Positions 12,845 to 27,876 are shown, counted from the stretch's first letter. The stretch is 64,000 nt of DNA from Lateolabrax maculatus (GCA_031216445.1 CM062212.1:23830501-23894500); one strand, 5' to 3'. Numbers and translations: made by a program. Notes: a model not told the origin generated them from the sequence alone.

Positions 12845-15028
12845 GAAGTTGATAAATAAGCAAACTTGCTCTGAATGATGTTATTCAACAGAACTGAGTG
12901 TTTCCATGCTTCTGTTATGAAAATAAACATCAACAGTCAAAAAACACCTTATTTCATCAAAAGAAGTTGATAAATAAGCAAACTTGCTCTGAATGATGTT
13001 ATTCAACAGAAAGGAGTGTTTTCATAATACTGTGACCATAATAAACATCAACAGTCATAAAACACCTTATTTCATCAAAAGAAGTTGATAAATAAGCGAA
13101 GTAAACATCAACAGAACTGAATGATGTTATTCAACAGAACTGAGTGTTTTCATAATAATGTGACCATAATAAACATCAACAGTCATAAAACACCTTATTT
13201 CAACAAAAGAAGTTGATAAACAAGCAAAGTAAACATCAACAGAACTGAATGATGTTATTCAACAGAACTGAGTGTTTTCATAATAATGTGACCATAATAA
13301 ACATCAACAGTCATAAAACACCTTATTTCATCAAAAGAAGTTGATAAATAAGCAAACTTGCTCTGAATGATGTTATTCAACAGAACTGAGTGTTTTCATA
13401 ATAATGTGACCATAATAAACATCAACAGTCATAAAACACCTTATTTCAACAAAAGAAGTTGATAAACAAGCAAACTTGCTCTGAATGATGTTATTCAACA
13501 GAAAGGAGTGTTTTCATAATAATGTGACCATAATAAACATCAACAGTCATAAAACACCTTATTTCATCAAAAGAAGTTGATAAATAAGCAAACTTGCTCT
13601 GAATGATGTTATTCAACAGAAAGGAGTGTTTTCATAATAATGTGACCATAATAAACATCAACAGTCAAAAAACACCTTATTTCATCAAAAGAAGTTGATA
13701 AATAAGCAAACTTGCTCTCAATGATGTTATTCAACAGAAAGGAGTGTTTTCATAATACTGTGATGAAAATAAACATCAACTGTCAAAAAACACCTTATTT
13801 CATCAAAAGAAGTTGATAAATAAGCAAACTTGCTCTGAATGATGTTATTCAACAGAAAGGAGTGTTTTCATAATAATGTGACCATAATAAACATCAACAG
13901 TCAAAAAACACCTTATTTGATCAAAAGAAGTTGATAAATAAGCAAAGTAAACATCAACAGAACTGAATGATGTTATTCAACAGAACTGAGTGTTTTCATA
14001 ATAATGTGACCATAATAAACATCAACAGTCATAAAACACCTTATTTCAACAAAAGAAGTTGATAAACAAGCAAACTTGCTCTGAATGATGTTATTCAACA
14101 GAAAGGAGTGTTTTCATAATAATGTGACCATAATAAACATCAACAGTCATAAAACACCTTATTTCATCAAAAGAAGTTGATAAATAAGCAAACTTGCTCT
14201 GAATGATGTTATTCAACAGAAAGGAGTGTTTTCATAATAATGTGACCATAATAAACATCAACAGTCAAAAAACACGTTATTTCATCAAAAGAAGTTGATA
14301 AATAAGCAAAGTAAACATCAACAGAACTGAATGATGTTATTCAACAGAACTGAGTGTTTTCATAATAATGTGACCATAATAAACATCAACAGTCATAAAA
14401 CACCTTATTTCAACAAAAGAAGTTGATAAACAAGCAAACTTGCTCTGAATGATGTTATTCAACAGAAAGGAGTGTTTTCATAATAATGTGACCATAATAA
14501 ACATCAACAGTCATAAAACACCTTATTTCATCAAAAGAAGTTGATAAATAAGCAAAGTAAACATCAACAGAACTGAATGATGTTATTCAACAGAACTGAG
14601 TGTTTTCATAATAATGTGACCATAATAAACATCAACAGTCATAAAACACCTTATTTCAACAAAAGAAGTTGATAAACAAGCAAACTTGCTCTGAATGATG
14701 TTATTCAACAGAAAGGAGTGTTTTCATAATAATGTGACCATAATAAACATCAACAGTCATAAAACACCTTATTTCATCAAAAGAAGTTGATAAATAAGCA
14801 AACTTGCTCTGAATGATGTTATTCAACAGAACTGAGTGTTTCCATGCTTCTGTTATGAAAATAAACATCAACAGTCAAAAAACACCTTATTTTATCAAAA
14901 GAAGTTGATAAATAAGCAAAGTAAACATCAACAGAACTGAATGATGTTATTCAACAGAACTGAGTGTTTTCATAATAATGTGACCATAATAAACATCAAC
15001 TGTCATAAAACACCTTATCTGATCAAAA

Positions 15029-16622
15029 GAAGTTGATAAATAAGCAAAGTAAACATCAACAGAACTGAATGATGTTATTCAACAGAACTGAGTGTTTTCA
15101 TAATAATGTGACCATAATAAACATCAACAGTCATAAAACACCTTATTTCAACAAAAGAAGTTGATAAACAAGCAAACTTGCTCTGAATGATGTTATTCAA
15201 CAGAAAGGAGTGTTTTCATAATAATGTGACCATAATAAACATCAACAGTCATAAAACACCTTATTTCAACAAAAGAAGTTGACAAATAAGCAAACTTTCT
15301 CTGAATGATGTTATTCAACAGATCTGAGTGTTTCCATGCTTCTGTTATGAACATAAACATCAACAGTCAAAAAACACCTTATTTCATCAAAAGAAGTTGA
15401 TAAATAAGCAAACTTGCTCTGAATGATGTTATTCAACAGAAAGGAGTGTTTTCATAATAATGTGACCATAATAAACATCAACAGTCAAAAAACACCTTAT
15501 TTCATCAAAAGAAGTTGATAAATAAGCAAAGTAAACATCAACAGAACTGAATGATGTTATTCAACAGAACTGAGTGTTTTCATAATAATGTGACCATAAT
15601 AAACATCAACAGTCATAAAACACCTTATTTCATCAAAAGAAGTTGATAAATAAGCAAAGTAAACATCAACAGAACTGAATGATGTTATTCAACAGAACTG
15701 AGTGTTTTCATAATAATGTGACCATAATAAACATCAACTGTCATAAAACACCTTATTTCATCAAAAGAAGTTGATAAATAAGCAAACTTGCTCTGAATGA
15801 TGTTATTCAACAGAACTGAGTGTTTTCATAATAATGTGACCATAATAAACATCAACTGTCATAAAACACGTTATTTCATCAAAAGAAGTTGATAAATAAG
15901 CAAAGTAAACATCAACAGAACTGAATGATGTTATTCAACAGAACTGAGTGTTTTCATAATAATGTGACCATAATAAACATCAACAGTCATAAAACACCTT
16001 ATTTCATCAAAAGAAGTTGATAAATAAGCAAACTTGCTCTGAATGATGTTATTCAACAGAACTGAGTGTTTTCATAATAATGTGACCATAATAAACATCA
16101 ACTGTCATAAAACACCTTATTTGATCAAAAGATGTTGATAAATAAGCAAAGTAAACATCAACAGAACTGAATGATGTTATTCAACAGAACTGAGTGTTTT
16201 CATAATAATGTGACCATAATAAACATCAACAGTCATAAAACACCTTATTTCAACAAAAGAAGTTGATAAACAAGCAAACTTGCTCTGAATGATGTTATTC
16301 AACAGAAAGGAGTGTTTTCATAATAATGTGACCATAATAAACATCAACAGTCATAAAACACCTTATTTCATCAAAAGAAGTTGATAAATAAGCAAACTTG
16401 CTCTGAATGATGTTATTCAACAGAACTGAGTGTTTCCATGCTTCTGTTATGAAAATAAACATCAACAGTCAAAAAACACCTTATTTCATCAAAAGAAGTT
16501 GATAAATAAGCAAAGTAAACATCAACAGAACTGAATGATGTTATTCAACAGAACTGAGTGTTTTCATAATAATGTGACCATAATAAACATCAACTGTCAT
16601 AAAACACCTCATCTGATCAAAA
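15029..16622. repeat. 13-monomer unit (1594 bp), relative of the 1712-bp repeat
   Basis: Order is L S S' S L L S L S L S S' L (6 L + 7 S = 1594 bp). It matches the 14-monomer unit at 24581 with one S missing. It contains the same landmarks: ACTGTCATAAAACACGTT before the L at 15885, TTGATCAAAAGATGTTGATA at 16121-16140, and TCTGATCAAAAG at the unit boundaries. The S' at 15275 is diverged (GATCTGAGTG, GAACATAAAC). I infer a single-copy relative of the later amplified unit. Confidence 0.82.
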
Positions 16623-17950
16623 GAAGTTGATAAATAAGCAAAGTAAACATCAACAGAACTGAATGATGTTATTCAACAGAACTGAGTGTTTTCATAATAA
16701 TGTGACCATAATAAACATCAACAGTCATAAAACACCTTATTTCAACAAAAGAAGTTGATAAACAAGCAAACTTGCTCTGAATGATGTTATTCAACAGAAA
16801 GGAGTGTTTTCATAATAATGTGACCATAATAAACATCAACAGTCATAAAACACCTTATTTCATCAAAAGAAGTTGATAAATAAGCAAACTTGCTCTGAAT
16901 GATGTTATTCAACAGAAAGGAGTGTTTTCATAATAATGTGACCATAATAAACATCAACAGTCATAAAACACCTTATTTCATCAAAAGAAGTTGATAAATA
17001 AGCAAACTTGCTCTGAATGATGTTATTCAACAGAACTGAGTGTTTCCATGCTTCTGTTATGAAAATAAACATCAACAGTCAAAAAACACCTTATTTCATC
17101 AAAAGAAGTTGATAAATAAGCAAACTTGCTCTGAATGATGTTATTCAACAGAAAGGAGTGTTTTCATAATACTGTGACCATAATAAACATCAACAGTCAT
17201 AAAACACCTTATTTCATCAAAAGAAGTTGATAAATAAGCAAACTTGCTCTGAATGATGTTATTCAACAGAAAGGAGTGTTTTCATAATAATGTGACCATA
17301 ATAAACATCAACAGTCATAAAACACCTTATTTCATCAAAAGAAGTTGATAAATAAGCAAACTTGCTCTGAATGATGTTATTCAACAGAAAGGAGTGTTTT
17401 CATAATAATGTGACCATAATAAACATCAACAGTCAAAAAACACGTTATTTCATCAAAAGAAGTTGATAAATAAGCAAAGTAAACATCAACAGAACTGAAT
17501 GATGTTATTCAACAGAACTGAGTGTTTTCATAATAATGTGACCATAATAAACATCAACAGTCATAAAACACCTTATTTCAACAAAAGAAGTTGATAAACA
17601 AGCAAACTTGCTCTGAATGATGTTATTCAACAGAAAGGAGTGTTTTCATAATAATGTGACCATAATAAACATCAACAGTCATAAAACACCTTATTTCATC
17701 AAAAGAAGTTGATAAATAAGCAAACTTGCTCTGAATGATGTTATTCAACAGAAAGGAGTGTTTTCATAATAATGTGACCATAATAAACATCAACAGTCAA
17801 AAAACACGTTATTTCATCAAAAGAAGTTGATAAATAAGCAAAGTAAACATCAACAGAACTGAATGATGTTATTCAACAGAACTGAGTGTTTTCATAATAA
17901 TGTGACCATAATAAACATCAACTGTCATAAAACACCTTATCTGATCAAAA

Positions 17951-18078
17951 GAAGTTGATAAATAAGCAAAGTAAACATCAACAGAACTGAATGATGTTAT
18001 TCAACAGAACTGAGTGTTTCCATGCTTCTGTTATGAAAATAAACATCAACAGTCAAAAAACACCTTATTTCATCAAAA
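17951..18078. repeat. L/S' fusion monomer (128 bp)
   Basis: The left half is a normal L (GTAAACATCAACAGAACT) and the right half is S' (GTTTCCATGCTTCTG). The paralogous stretch at 32627-33108 has L, S, S, S' at this place. Joining the L head to the S' tail there would remove 354 bp, exactly three S lengths, which matches the length difference between the two paralogous intervals (1574 versus 1928 bp). This is a direct trace of an unequal exchange between non-allelic monomers. Confidence 0.87.
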
Positions 18079-18196
18079 GAAGTTGATAAATAAGCAAACT
18101 TGCTCTGAATGATGTTATTCAACAGAAAGGAGTGTTTTCATAATAATGTGACCATAATAAACATCAACAGTCAAAAAACACGTTATTTCAACAAAA

Positions 18197-21100
18197 GAAG
18201 TTGATAAATAAGCAAAGTAAACATCAACAGAACTGAATGATGTTATTCAACAGAACTGAGTGTTTTCATAATAATGTGACCATAATAAACATCAACAGTC
18301 ATAAAACACCTTATTTCAACAAAAGAAGTTGATAAACAAGCAAACTTGCTCTGAATGATGTTATTCAACAGAAAGGAGTGTTTTCATAATAATGTGACCA
18401 TAATAAACATCAACAGTCATAAAACACCTTATTTCATCAAAAGAAGTTGATAAATAAGCAAACTTGCTCTGAATGATGTTATTCAACAGAACTGAGTGTT
18501 TTCATAATAATGTGACCATAATAAACATCAACAGTCATAAAACACCTTATTTCAACAAAAGAAGTTGATAAACAAGCAAACTTGCTCTGAATGATGTTAT
18601 TCAACAGAAAGGAGTGTTTTCATAATAATGTGACCATAATAAACATCAACAGTCATAAAACACCTTATTTCATCAAAAGAAGTTGATAAATAAGCAAACT
18701 TGCTCTGAATGATGTTATTCAACAGAAAGGAGTGTTTTCATAATAATGTGACCATAATAAACATCAACAGTCAAAAAACACCTTATTTCATCAAAAGAAG
18801 TTGATAAATAAGCAAAGTAAACATCAACAGAACTGAATGATGTTATTCAACAGAACTGAGTGTTTTCATAATAATGTGACCATAATAAACATCAACAGTC
18901 ATAAAACACCTTATTTCAACAAAAGAAGTTGATAAACAAGCAAACTTGCTCTGAATGATGTTATTCAACAGAAAGGAGTGTTTTCATAATAATGTGACCA
19001 TAATAAACATCAACAGTCATAAAACACCTTATTTCATCAAAATAAGTTGATAAATAAGCAAACTTGCTCTGAATGATGTTATTCAACAGAAAGGAGTGTT
19101 TTCATAATAATGTGACCATAATAAACATCAACAGTCAAAAAACACGTTATTTCATCAAAAGAAGTTGATAAATAAGCAAAGTAAACATCAACAGAACTGA
19201 ATGATGTTATTCAACAGAACTGAGTGTTTTCATAATAATGTGACCATAATAAACATCAACAGTCATAAAACACCTTATTTCAACAAAAGAAGTTGATAAA
19301 CAAGCAAACTTGCTCTGAATGATGTTATTCAACAGAAAGGAGTGTTTTCATAATAATGTGACCATAATAAACATCAACAGTCATAAAACACCTTATTTCA
19401 TCAAAAGAAGTTGATAAATAAGCAAACATGCTCTGAAAGATGTTATTCAACAGAACTGAGTGTTTCCATGCTTCTGTTATGAAAATAAACATAAACTGTC
19501 AAAACACACCTTATTTCATCAAAAGAAGTTGATAAATAAGCAAACTTGCTCTCAATGATGTTATTCAACAGAAAGGAGTGTTTTCATAATACTGTGATGA
19601 AAATAAACATCAACTGTCAAAAAACACCTTATTTCATCAAAAGAAGTTGATAAATAAGCAAACTTGCTCTCAATGATGTTATTCAACAGAAAGGAGTGTT
19701 TTCATAATAATGTGACCATAATAAACATCAACAGTCATAAAACACCTTATTTCATCAAAAGAAGTTGATAAATAAGCAAACTTGCTCTGAATGATGTTAT
19801 TCAACAGAACTGAGTGTTTTCATAATAATGTGACCATAATAAACATCAACTGTCATAAAACACCTTATCTGATCAAAAGAAGTTGATAAATAAGCAAAGT
19901 AAACATCAACAGAACTGAATGATGTTATTCAACAGAACTGAGTGTTTTCATAATAATGTGACCATAATAAACATCAACAGTCATAAAACACCTTATTTCA
20001 ACAAAAGAAGTTGATAAACAAGCAAACTTGCTCTGAATGATGTTATTCAACAGAAAGGAGTGTTTTCATAATAATGTGACCATAATAAACATCAACAGTC
20101 ATAAAACACCTTATTTCATCAAAAGAAGTTGATAAATAAGCAAACTTGCTCTGAATGATGTTATTCAACAGAACTGAGTGTTTCCATGCTTCTGTTATGA
20201 AAATAAACATCAACAGTCAAAAAACACCTTATTTCATCAAAAGAAGTTGATAAATAAGCAAACTTGCTCTGAATGATGTTATTCAACAGAAAGGAGTGTT
20301 TTCATAATACTGTGACCATAATAAACATCAACAGTCATAAAACACCTTATTTCATCAAAAGAAGTTGATAAATAAGCAAACTTGCTCTGAATGATGTTAT
20401 TCAACAGAAAGGAGTGTTTTCATAATAATGTGACCATAATAAACATCAACAGTCATAAAACACCTTATTTCATCAAAAGAAGTTGATAAATAAGCAAACT
20501 TGCTCTGAATGATGTTATTCAACAGAAAGGAGTGTTTTCATAATAATGTGACCATAATAAACATCAACAGTCAAAAAACACGTTATTTCATCAAAAGAAG
20601 TTGATAAATAAGCAAAGTAAACATCAACAGAACTGAATGATGTTATTCAACAGAACTGAGTGTTTTCATAATAATGTGACCATAATAAACATCAACAGTC
20701 ATAAAACACCTTATTTCAACAAAAGAAGTTGATAAACAAGCAAACTTGCTCTGAATGATGTTATTCAACAGAAAGGAGTGTTTTCATAATAATGTGACCA
20801 TAATAAACATCAACAGTCATAAAACACCTTATTTCATCAAAAGAAGTTGATAAATAAGCAAACTTGCTCTGAATGATGTTATTCAACAGAACTGAGTGTT
20901 TCCATGCTTCTGTTATGAAAATAAACATCAACAGTCAAAAAACACCTTATTTCATCAAAAGAAGTTGATAAATAAGCAAAGTAAACATCAACAGAACTGA
21001 ATGATGTTATTCAACAGAACTGAGTGTTTTCATAATAATGTGACCATAATAAACATCAACTGTCATAAAACACCTTATCTGATCAAAAGAAGTTGATAAA

Positions 21101-21688
21101 TAAGCAAAGTAAACATCAACAGAACTGAATGATGTTATTCAACAGAACTGAGTGTTTTCATAATAATGTGACCATAATAAACATCAACAGTCATAAAACA
21201 CCTTATTTCAACAAAAGAAGTTGATAAACAAGCAAACTTGCTCTGAATGATGTTATTCAACAGAAAGGAGTGTTTTCATAATAATGTGACCATAATAAAC
21301 ATCAACAGTCATAAAACACCTTATTTCATCAAAAGAAGTTGATAAATAAGCAAACTTGCTCTGAATGATGTTATTCAACAGAAAGGAGTGTTTTCATAAT
21401 AATGTGACCATAATAAACATCAACAGTCATAAAACACCTTATTTCATCAAAAGAAGTTGATAAATAAGCAAACTTGCTCTGAATGATGTTATTCAACAGA
21501 ACTGAGTGTTTCCATGCTTCTGTTATGAAAATAAACATCAACAGTCAAAAAACACCTTATTTCATCAAAAGAAGTTGATAAATAAGCAAACTTGCTCTGA
21601 ATGATGTTATTCAACAGAAAGGAGTGTTTTCATAATAATGTGACCATAATAAACATCAACAGTCAAAAAACACGTTATTTCAACAAAA
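18197..21688. repeat. 3492-bp higher-order block, copy 1 (29 monomers)
   Basis: Begins just after the variant ACACGTTATTTCAAC. Length fits 7 L + 22 S. Private markers lie at fixed distances from the start: an S with AAACATGCTCTGAAAGATG at 19407 (+1210), an S with ATCAAAATAAG at 19043, and TCTGATCAAAAG before the L at 21089 (+2892). All recur 3492 bp downstream. Confidence 0.88.
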
Positions 21689-24600
21689 GAAGTTGATAAA
21701 TAAGCAAAGTAAACATCAACAGAACTGAATGATGTTATTCAACAGAACTGAGTGTTTTCATAATAATGTGACCATAATAAACATCAACAGTCATAAAACA
21801 CCTTATTTCAACAAAAGAAGTTGATAAACAAGCAAACTTGCTCTGAATGATGTTATTCAACAGAAAGGAGTGTTTTCATAATAATGTGACCATAATAAAC
21901 ATCAACAGTCATAAAACACCTTATTTCATCAAAAGAAGTTGATAAATAAGCAAACTTGCTCTGAATGATGTTATTCAACAGAACTGAGTGTTTTCATAAT
22001 AATGTGACCATAATAAACATCAACAGTCATAAAACACCTTATTTCAACAAAAGAAGTTGATAAACAAGCAAACTTGCTCTGAATGATGTTATTCAACAGA
22101 AAGGAGTGTTTTCATAATAATGTGACCATAATAAACATCAACAGTCATAAAACACCTTATTTCATCAAAAGAAGTTGATAAATAAGCAAACTTGCTCTGA
22201 ATGATGTTATTCAACAGAAAGGAGTGTTTTCATAATAATGTGACCATAATAAACATCAACAGTCAAAAAACACCTTATTTCATCAAAAGAAGTTGATAAA
22301 TAAGCAAAGTAAACATCAACAGAACTGAATGATGTTATTCAACAGAACTGAGTGTTTTCATAATAATGTGACCATAATAAACATCAACAGTCATAAAACA
22401 CCTTATTTCAACAAAAGAAGTTGATAAACAAGCAAACTTGCTCTGAATGATGTTATTCAACAGAAAGGAGTGTTTTCATAATAATGTGACCATAATAAAC
22501 ATCAACAGTCATAAAACACCTTATTTCATCAAAATAAGTTGATAAATAAGCAAACTTGCTCTGAATGATGTTATTCAACAGAAAGGAGTGTTTTCATAAT
22601 AATGTGACCATAATAAACATCAACAGTCAAAAAACACGTTATTTCATCAAAAGAAGTTGATAAATAAGCAAAGTAAACATCAACAGAACTGAATGATGTT
22701 ATTCAACAGAACTGAGTGTTTTCATAATAATGTGACCATAATAAACATCAACAGTCATAAAACACCTTATTTCAACAAAAGAAGTTGATAAACAAGCAAA
22801 CTTGCTCTGAATGATGTTATTCAACAGAAAGGAGTGTTTTCATAATAATGTGACCATAATAAACATCAACAGTCATAAAACACCTTATTTCATCAAAAGA
22901 AGTTGATAAATAAGCAAACATGCTCTGAAAGATGTTATTCAACAGAACTGAGTGTTTCCATGCTTCTGTTATGAAAATAAACATAAACTGTCAAAACACA
23001 CCTTATTTCATCAAAAGAAGTTGATAAATAAGCAAACTTGCTCTCAATGATGTTATTCAACAGAAAGGAGTGTTTTCATAATACTGTGATGAAAATAAAC
23101 ATCAACTGTCAAAAAACACCTTATTTCATCAAAAGAAGTTGATAAATAAGCAAACTTGCTCTCAATGATGTTATTCAACAGAAAGGAGTGTTTTCATAAT
23201 AATGTGACCATAATAAACATCAACAGTCATAAAACACCTTATTTCATCAAAAGAAGTTGATAAATAAGCAAACTTGCTCTGAATGATGTTATTCAACAGA
23301 ACTGAGTGTTTTCATAATAATGTGACCATAATAAACATCAACTGTCATAAAACACCTTATCTGATCAAAAGAAGTTGATAAATAAGCAAAGTAAACATCA
23401 ACAGAACTGAATGATGTTATTCAACAGAACTGAGTGTTTTCATAATAATGTGACCATAATAAACATCAACAGTCATAAAACACCTTATTTCAACAAAAGA
23501 AGTTGATAAACAAGCAAACTTGCTCTGAATGATGTTATTCAACAGAAAGGAGTGTTTTCATAATAATGTGACCATAATAAACATCAACAGTCATAAAACA
23601 CCTTATTTCATCAAAAGAAGTTGATAAATAAGCAAACTTGCTCTGAATGATGTTATTCAACAGAACTGAGTGTTTCCATGCTTCTGTTATGAAAATAAAC
23701 ATCAACAGTCAAAAAACACCTTATTTCATCAAAAGAAGTTGATAAATAAGCAAACTTGCTCTGAATGATGTTATTCAACAGAAAGGAGTGTTTTCATAAT
23801 ACTGTGACCATAATAAACATCAACAGTCATAAAACACCTTATTTCATCAAAAGAAGTTGATAAATAAGCAAACTTGCTCTGAATGATGTTATTCAACAGA
23901 AAGGAGTGTTTTCATAATAATGTGACCATAATAAACATCAACAGTCATAAAACACCTTATTTCATCAAAAGAAGTTGATAAATAAGCAAACTTGCTCTGA
24001 ATGATGTTATTCAACAGAAAGGAGTGTTTTCATAATAATGTGACCATAATAAACATCAACAGTCAAAAAACACGTTATTTCATCAAAAGAAGTTGATAAA
24101 TAAGCAAAGTAAACATCAACAGAACTGAATGATGTTATTCAACAGAACTGAGTGTTTTCATAATAATGTGACCATAATAAACATCAACAGTCATAAAACA
24201 CCTTATTTCAACAAAAGAAGTTGATAAACAAGCAAACTTGCTCTGAATGATGTTATTCAACAGAAAGGAGTGTTTTCATAATAATGTGACCATAATAAAC
24301 ATCAACAGTCATAAAACACCTTATTTCATCAAAAGAAGTTGATAAATAAGCAAACTTGCTCTGAATGATGTTATTCAACAGAACTGAGTGTTTCCATGCT
24401 TCTGTTATGAAAATAAACATCAACAGTCAAAAAACACCTTATTTCATCAAAAGAAGTTGATAAATAAGCAAAGTAAACATCAACAGAACTGAATGATGTT
24501 ATTCAACAGAACTGAGTGTTTTCATAATAATGTGACCATAATAAACATCAACTGTCATAAAACACCTTATCTGATCAAAAGAAGTTGATAAATAAGAAAA

Positions 24601-25180
24601 GTAAACATCAACAGAACTGAATGATGTTATTCAACAGAACTGAGTGTTTTCATAATAATGTGACCATAATAAACATCAACAGTCATAAAACACCTTATTT
24701 CAACAAAAGAAGTTGATAAACAAGCAAACTTGCTCTGAATGATGTTATTCAACAGAAAGGAGTGTTTTCATAATAATGTGACCATAATAAACATCAACAG
24801 TCATAAAACACCTTATTTCATCAAAAGAAGTTGATAAATAAGCAAACTTGCTCTGAATGATGTTATTCAACAGAAAGGAGTGTTTTCATAATAATGTGAC
24901 CATAATAAACATCAACAGTCATAAAACACCTTATTTCATCAAAAGAAGTTGATAAATAAGCAAACTTGCTCTGAATGATGTTATTCAACAGAACTGAGTG
25001 TTTCCATGCTTCTGTTATGAAAATAAACATCAACAGTCAAAAAACACCTTATTTCATCAAAAGAAGTTGATAAATAAGCAAACTTGCTCTGAATGATGTT
25101 ATTCAACAGAAAGGAGTGTTTTCATAATAATGTGACCATAATAAACATCAACAGTCATAAAACACCTTATTTCATCAAAA
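21689..25180. repeat. 3492-bp higher-order block, copy 2 (29 monomers)
   Basis: Direct tandem copy of 18197-21688. The AAACATG/GAAAGATG monomer is at 22899 and the TCTGATCAAAAG boundary is just before 24581, both exactly 3492 bp after copy 1. The last few monomers (24581-25180) keep the monomer order but already carry variants of the 1712-bp unit, such as AAGAAAAGT in place of AAGCAAAGT, so copy 2 merges into the next amplified zone. Confidence 0.87.
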
Positions 25181-26292
25181 GAAGTTGATAAATAAGCAAA
25201 GTAAACATCAACAGAACTGAATGATGTTATTCAACAGAACTGAGTGTTTTCATAATAATGTGACCATAATAAACATCAACAGTCATAAAACACCTTATTT
25301 CATCAAAAGAAGTTGATAAATAAGCAAAGTAAACATCAACAGAACTGAATGATGTTATTCAACAGAACTGAGTGTTTTCATAATAATGTGACCATAATAA
25401 ACATCAACTGTCATAAAACACCTTATTTCATCAAAAGAAGTTGATAAATAAGCAAACTTGCTCTGAATGATGTTATTCAACAGAACTGAGTGTTTTCATA
25501 ATAATGTGACCATAATAAACATCAACTGTCATAAAACACGTTATTTCATCAAAAGAAGTTGATAAATAAGCAAAGTAAACATCAACAGAACTGAATGATG
25601 TTATTCAACAGAACTGAGTGTTTTCATAATAATGTGACCATAATAAACATCAACAGTCATAAAACACCTTATTTCATCAAAAGAAGTTGATAAATAAGCA
25701 AACTTGCTCTGAATGATGTTATTCAACAGAACTGAGTGTTTTCATAATAATGTGACCATAATAAACATCAACTGTCATAAAACACCTTATTTGATCAAAA
25801 GATGTTGATAAATAAGCAAAGTAAACATCAACAGAACTGAATGATGTTATTCAACAGAACTGAGTGTTTTCATAATAATGTGACCATAATAAACATCAAC
25901 AGTCATAAAACACCTTATTTCAACAAAAGAAGTTGATAAACAAGCAAACTTGCTCTGAATGATGTTATTCAACAGAAAGGAGTGTTTTCATAATAATGTG
26001 ACCATAATAAACATCAACAGTCATAAAACACCTTATTTCATCAAAAGAAGTTGATAAATAAGCAAACTTGCTCTGAATGATGTTATTCAACAGAACTGAG
26101 TGTTTCCATGCTTCTGTTATGAAAATAAACATCAACAGTCAAAAAACACCTTATTTCATCAAAAGAAGTTGATAAATAAGCAAAGTAAACATCAACAGAA
26201 CTGAATGATGTTATTCAACAGAACTGAGTGTTTTCATAATAATGTGACCATAATAAACATCAACTGTCATAAAACACCTTATCTGATCAAAA
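24581..26292. repeat. 14-monomer higher-order repeat, 1712 bp, copy 1
   Basis: Starts, in order: L 24581, S 24709, S 24827, S' 24945, S 25063, L 25181, L 25309, S 25437, L 25555, S 25683, L 25801, S 25929, S' 26047, L 26165; sum 6 x 128 + 8 x 118 = 1712. Markers are AAGAAAAGT in the first L, ACTGTCATAAAACACGTT before the L at 25555, GATGTTGATA at 25801, and TCTGATCAAAAG at the end. Confidence 0.93.
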
Positions 26293-27876
26293 GAAGTTGA
26301 TAAATAAGAAAAGTAAACATCAACAGAACTGAATGATGTTATTCAACAGAACTGAGTGTTTTCATAATAATGTGACCATAATAAACATCAACAGTCATAA
26401 AACACCTTATTTCAACAAAAGAAGTTGATAAACAAGCAAACTTGCTCTGAATGATGTTATTCAACAGAAAGGAGTGTTTTCATAATAATGTGACCATAAT
26501 AAACATCAACAGTCATAAAACACCTTATTTCATCAAAAGAAGTTGATAAATAAGCAAACTTGCTCTGAATGATGTTATTCAACAGAAAGGAGTGTTTTCA
26601 TAATAATGTGACCATAATAAACATCAACAGTCATAAAACACCTTATTTCATCAAAAGAAGTTGATAAATAAGCAAACTTGCTCTGAATGATGTTATTCAA
26701 CAGAACTGAGTGTTTCCATGCTTCTGTTATGAAAATAAACATCAACAGTCAAAAAACACCTTATTTCATCAAAAGAAGTTGATAAATAAGCAAACTTGCT
26801 CTGAATGATGTTATTCAACAGAAAGGAGTGTTTTCATAATAATGTGACCATAATAAACATCAACAGTCATAAAACACCTTATTTCATCAAAAGAAGTTGA
26901 TAAATAAGCAAAGTAAACATCAACAGAACTGAATGATGTTATTCAACAGAACTGAGTGTTTTCATAATAATGTGACCATAATAAACATCAACAGTCATAA
27001 AACACCTTATTTCATCAAAAGAAGTTGATAAATAAGCAAAGTAAACATCAACAGAACTGAATGATGTTATTCAACAGAACTGAGTGTTTTCATAATAATG
27101 TGACCATAATAAACATCAACTGTCATAAAACACCTTATTTCATCAAAAGAAGTTGATAAATAAGCAAACTTGCTCTGAATGATGTTATTCAACAGAACTG
27201 AGTGTTTTCATAATAATGTGACCATAATAAACATCAACAGTCATAAAACACCTTATTTCATCAAAAGAAGTTGATAAATAAGCAAACTTGCTCTGAATGA
27301 TGTTATTCAACAGAACTGAGTGTTTTCATAATAATGTGACCATAATAAACATCAACTGTCATAAAACACCTTATTTGATCAAAAGATGTTGATAAATAAG
27401 CAAAGTAAACATCAACAGAACTGAATGATGTTATTCAACAGAACTGAGTGTTTTCATAATAATGTGACCATAATAAACATCAACAGTCATAAAACACCTT
27501 ATTTCAACAAAAGAAGTTGATAAACAAGCAAACTTGCTCTGAATGATGTTATTCAACAGAAAGGAGTGTTTTCATAATAATGTGACCATAATAAACATCA
27601 ACAGTCATAAAACACCTTATTTCATCAAAAGAAGTTGATAAATAAGCAAACTTGCTCTGAATGATGTTATTCAACAGAACTGAGTGTTTCCATGCTTCTG
27701 TTATGAAAATAAACATCAACAGTCAAAAAACACCTTATTTCATCAAAAGAAGTTGATAAATAAGCAAAGTAAACATCAACAGAACTGAATGATGTTATTC
27801 AACAGAACTGAGTGTTTTCATAATAATGTGACCATAATAAACATCAACTGTCATAAAACACCTTATCTGATCAAAA
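26293..27876. repeat. 14-monomer repeat, copy 2, one L lost (1584 bp)
   Basis: Same order and markers as copy 1 but 128 bp shorter. The L that follows the ACACGTT variant in copy 1 (25555) is missing: the S at 27149 keeps its own head but has the tail of the lost L (ACAGTCATAAAACACC). This is loss of exactly one monomer by misaligned exchange. Confidence 0.92.
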
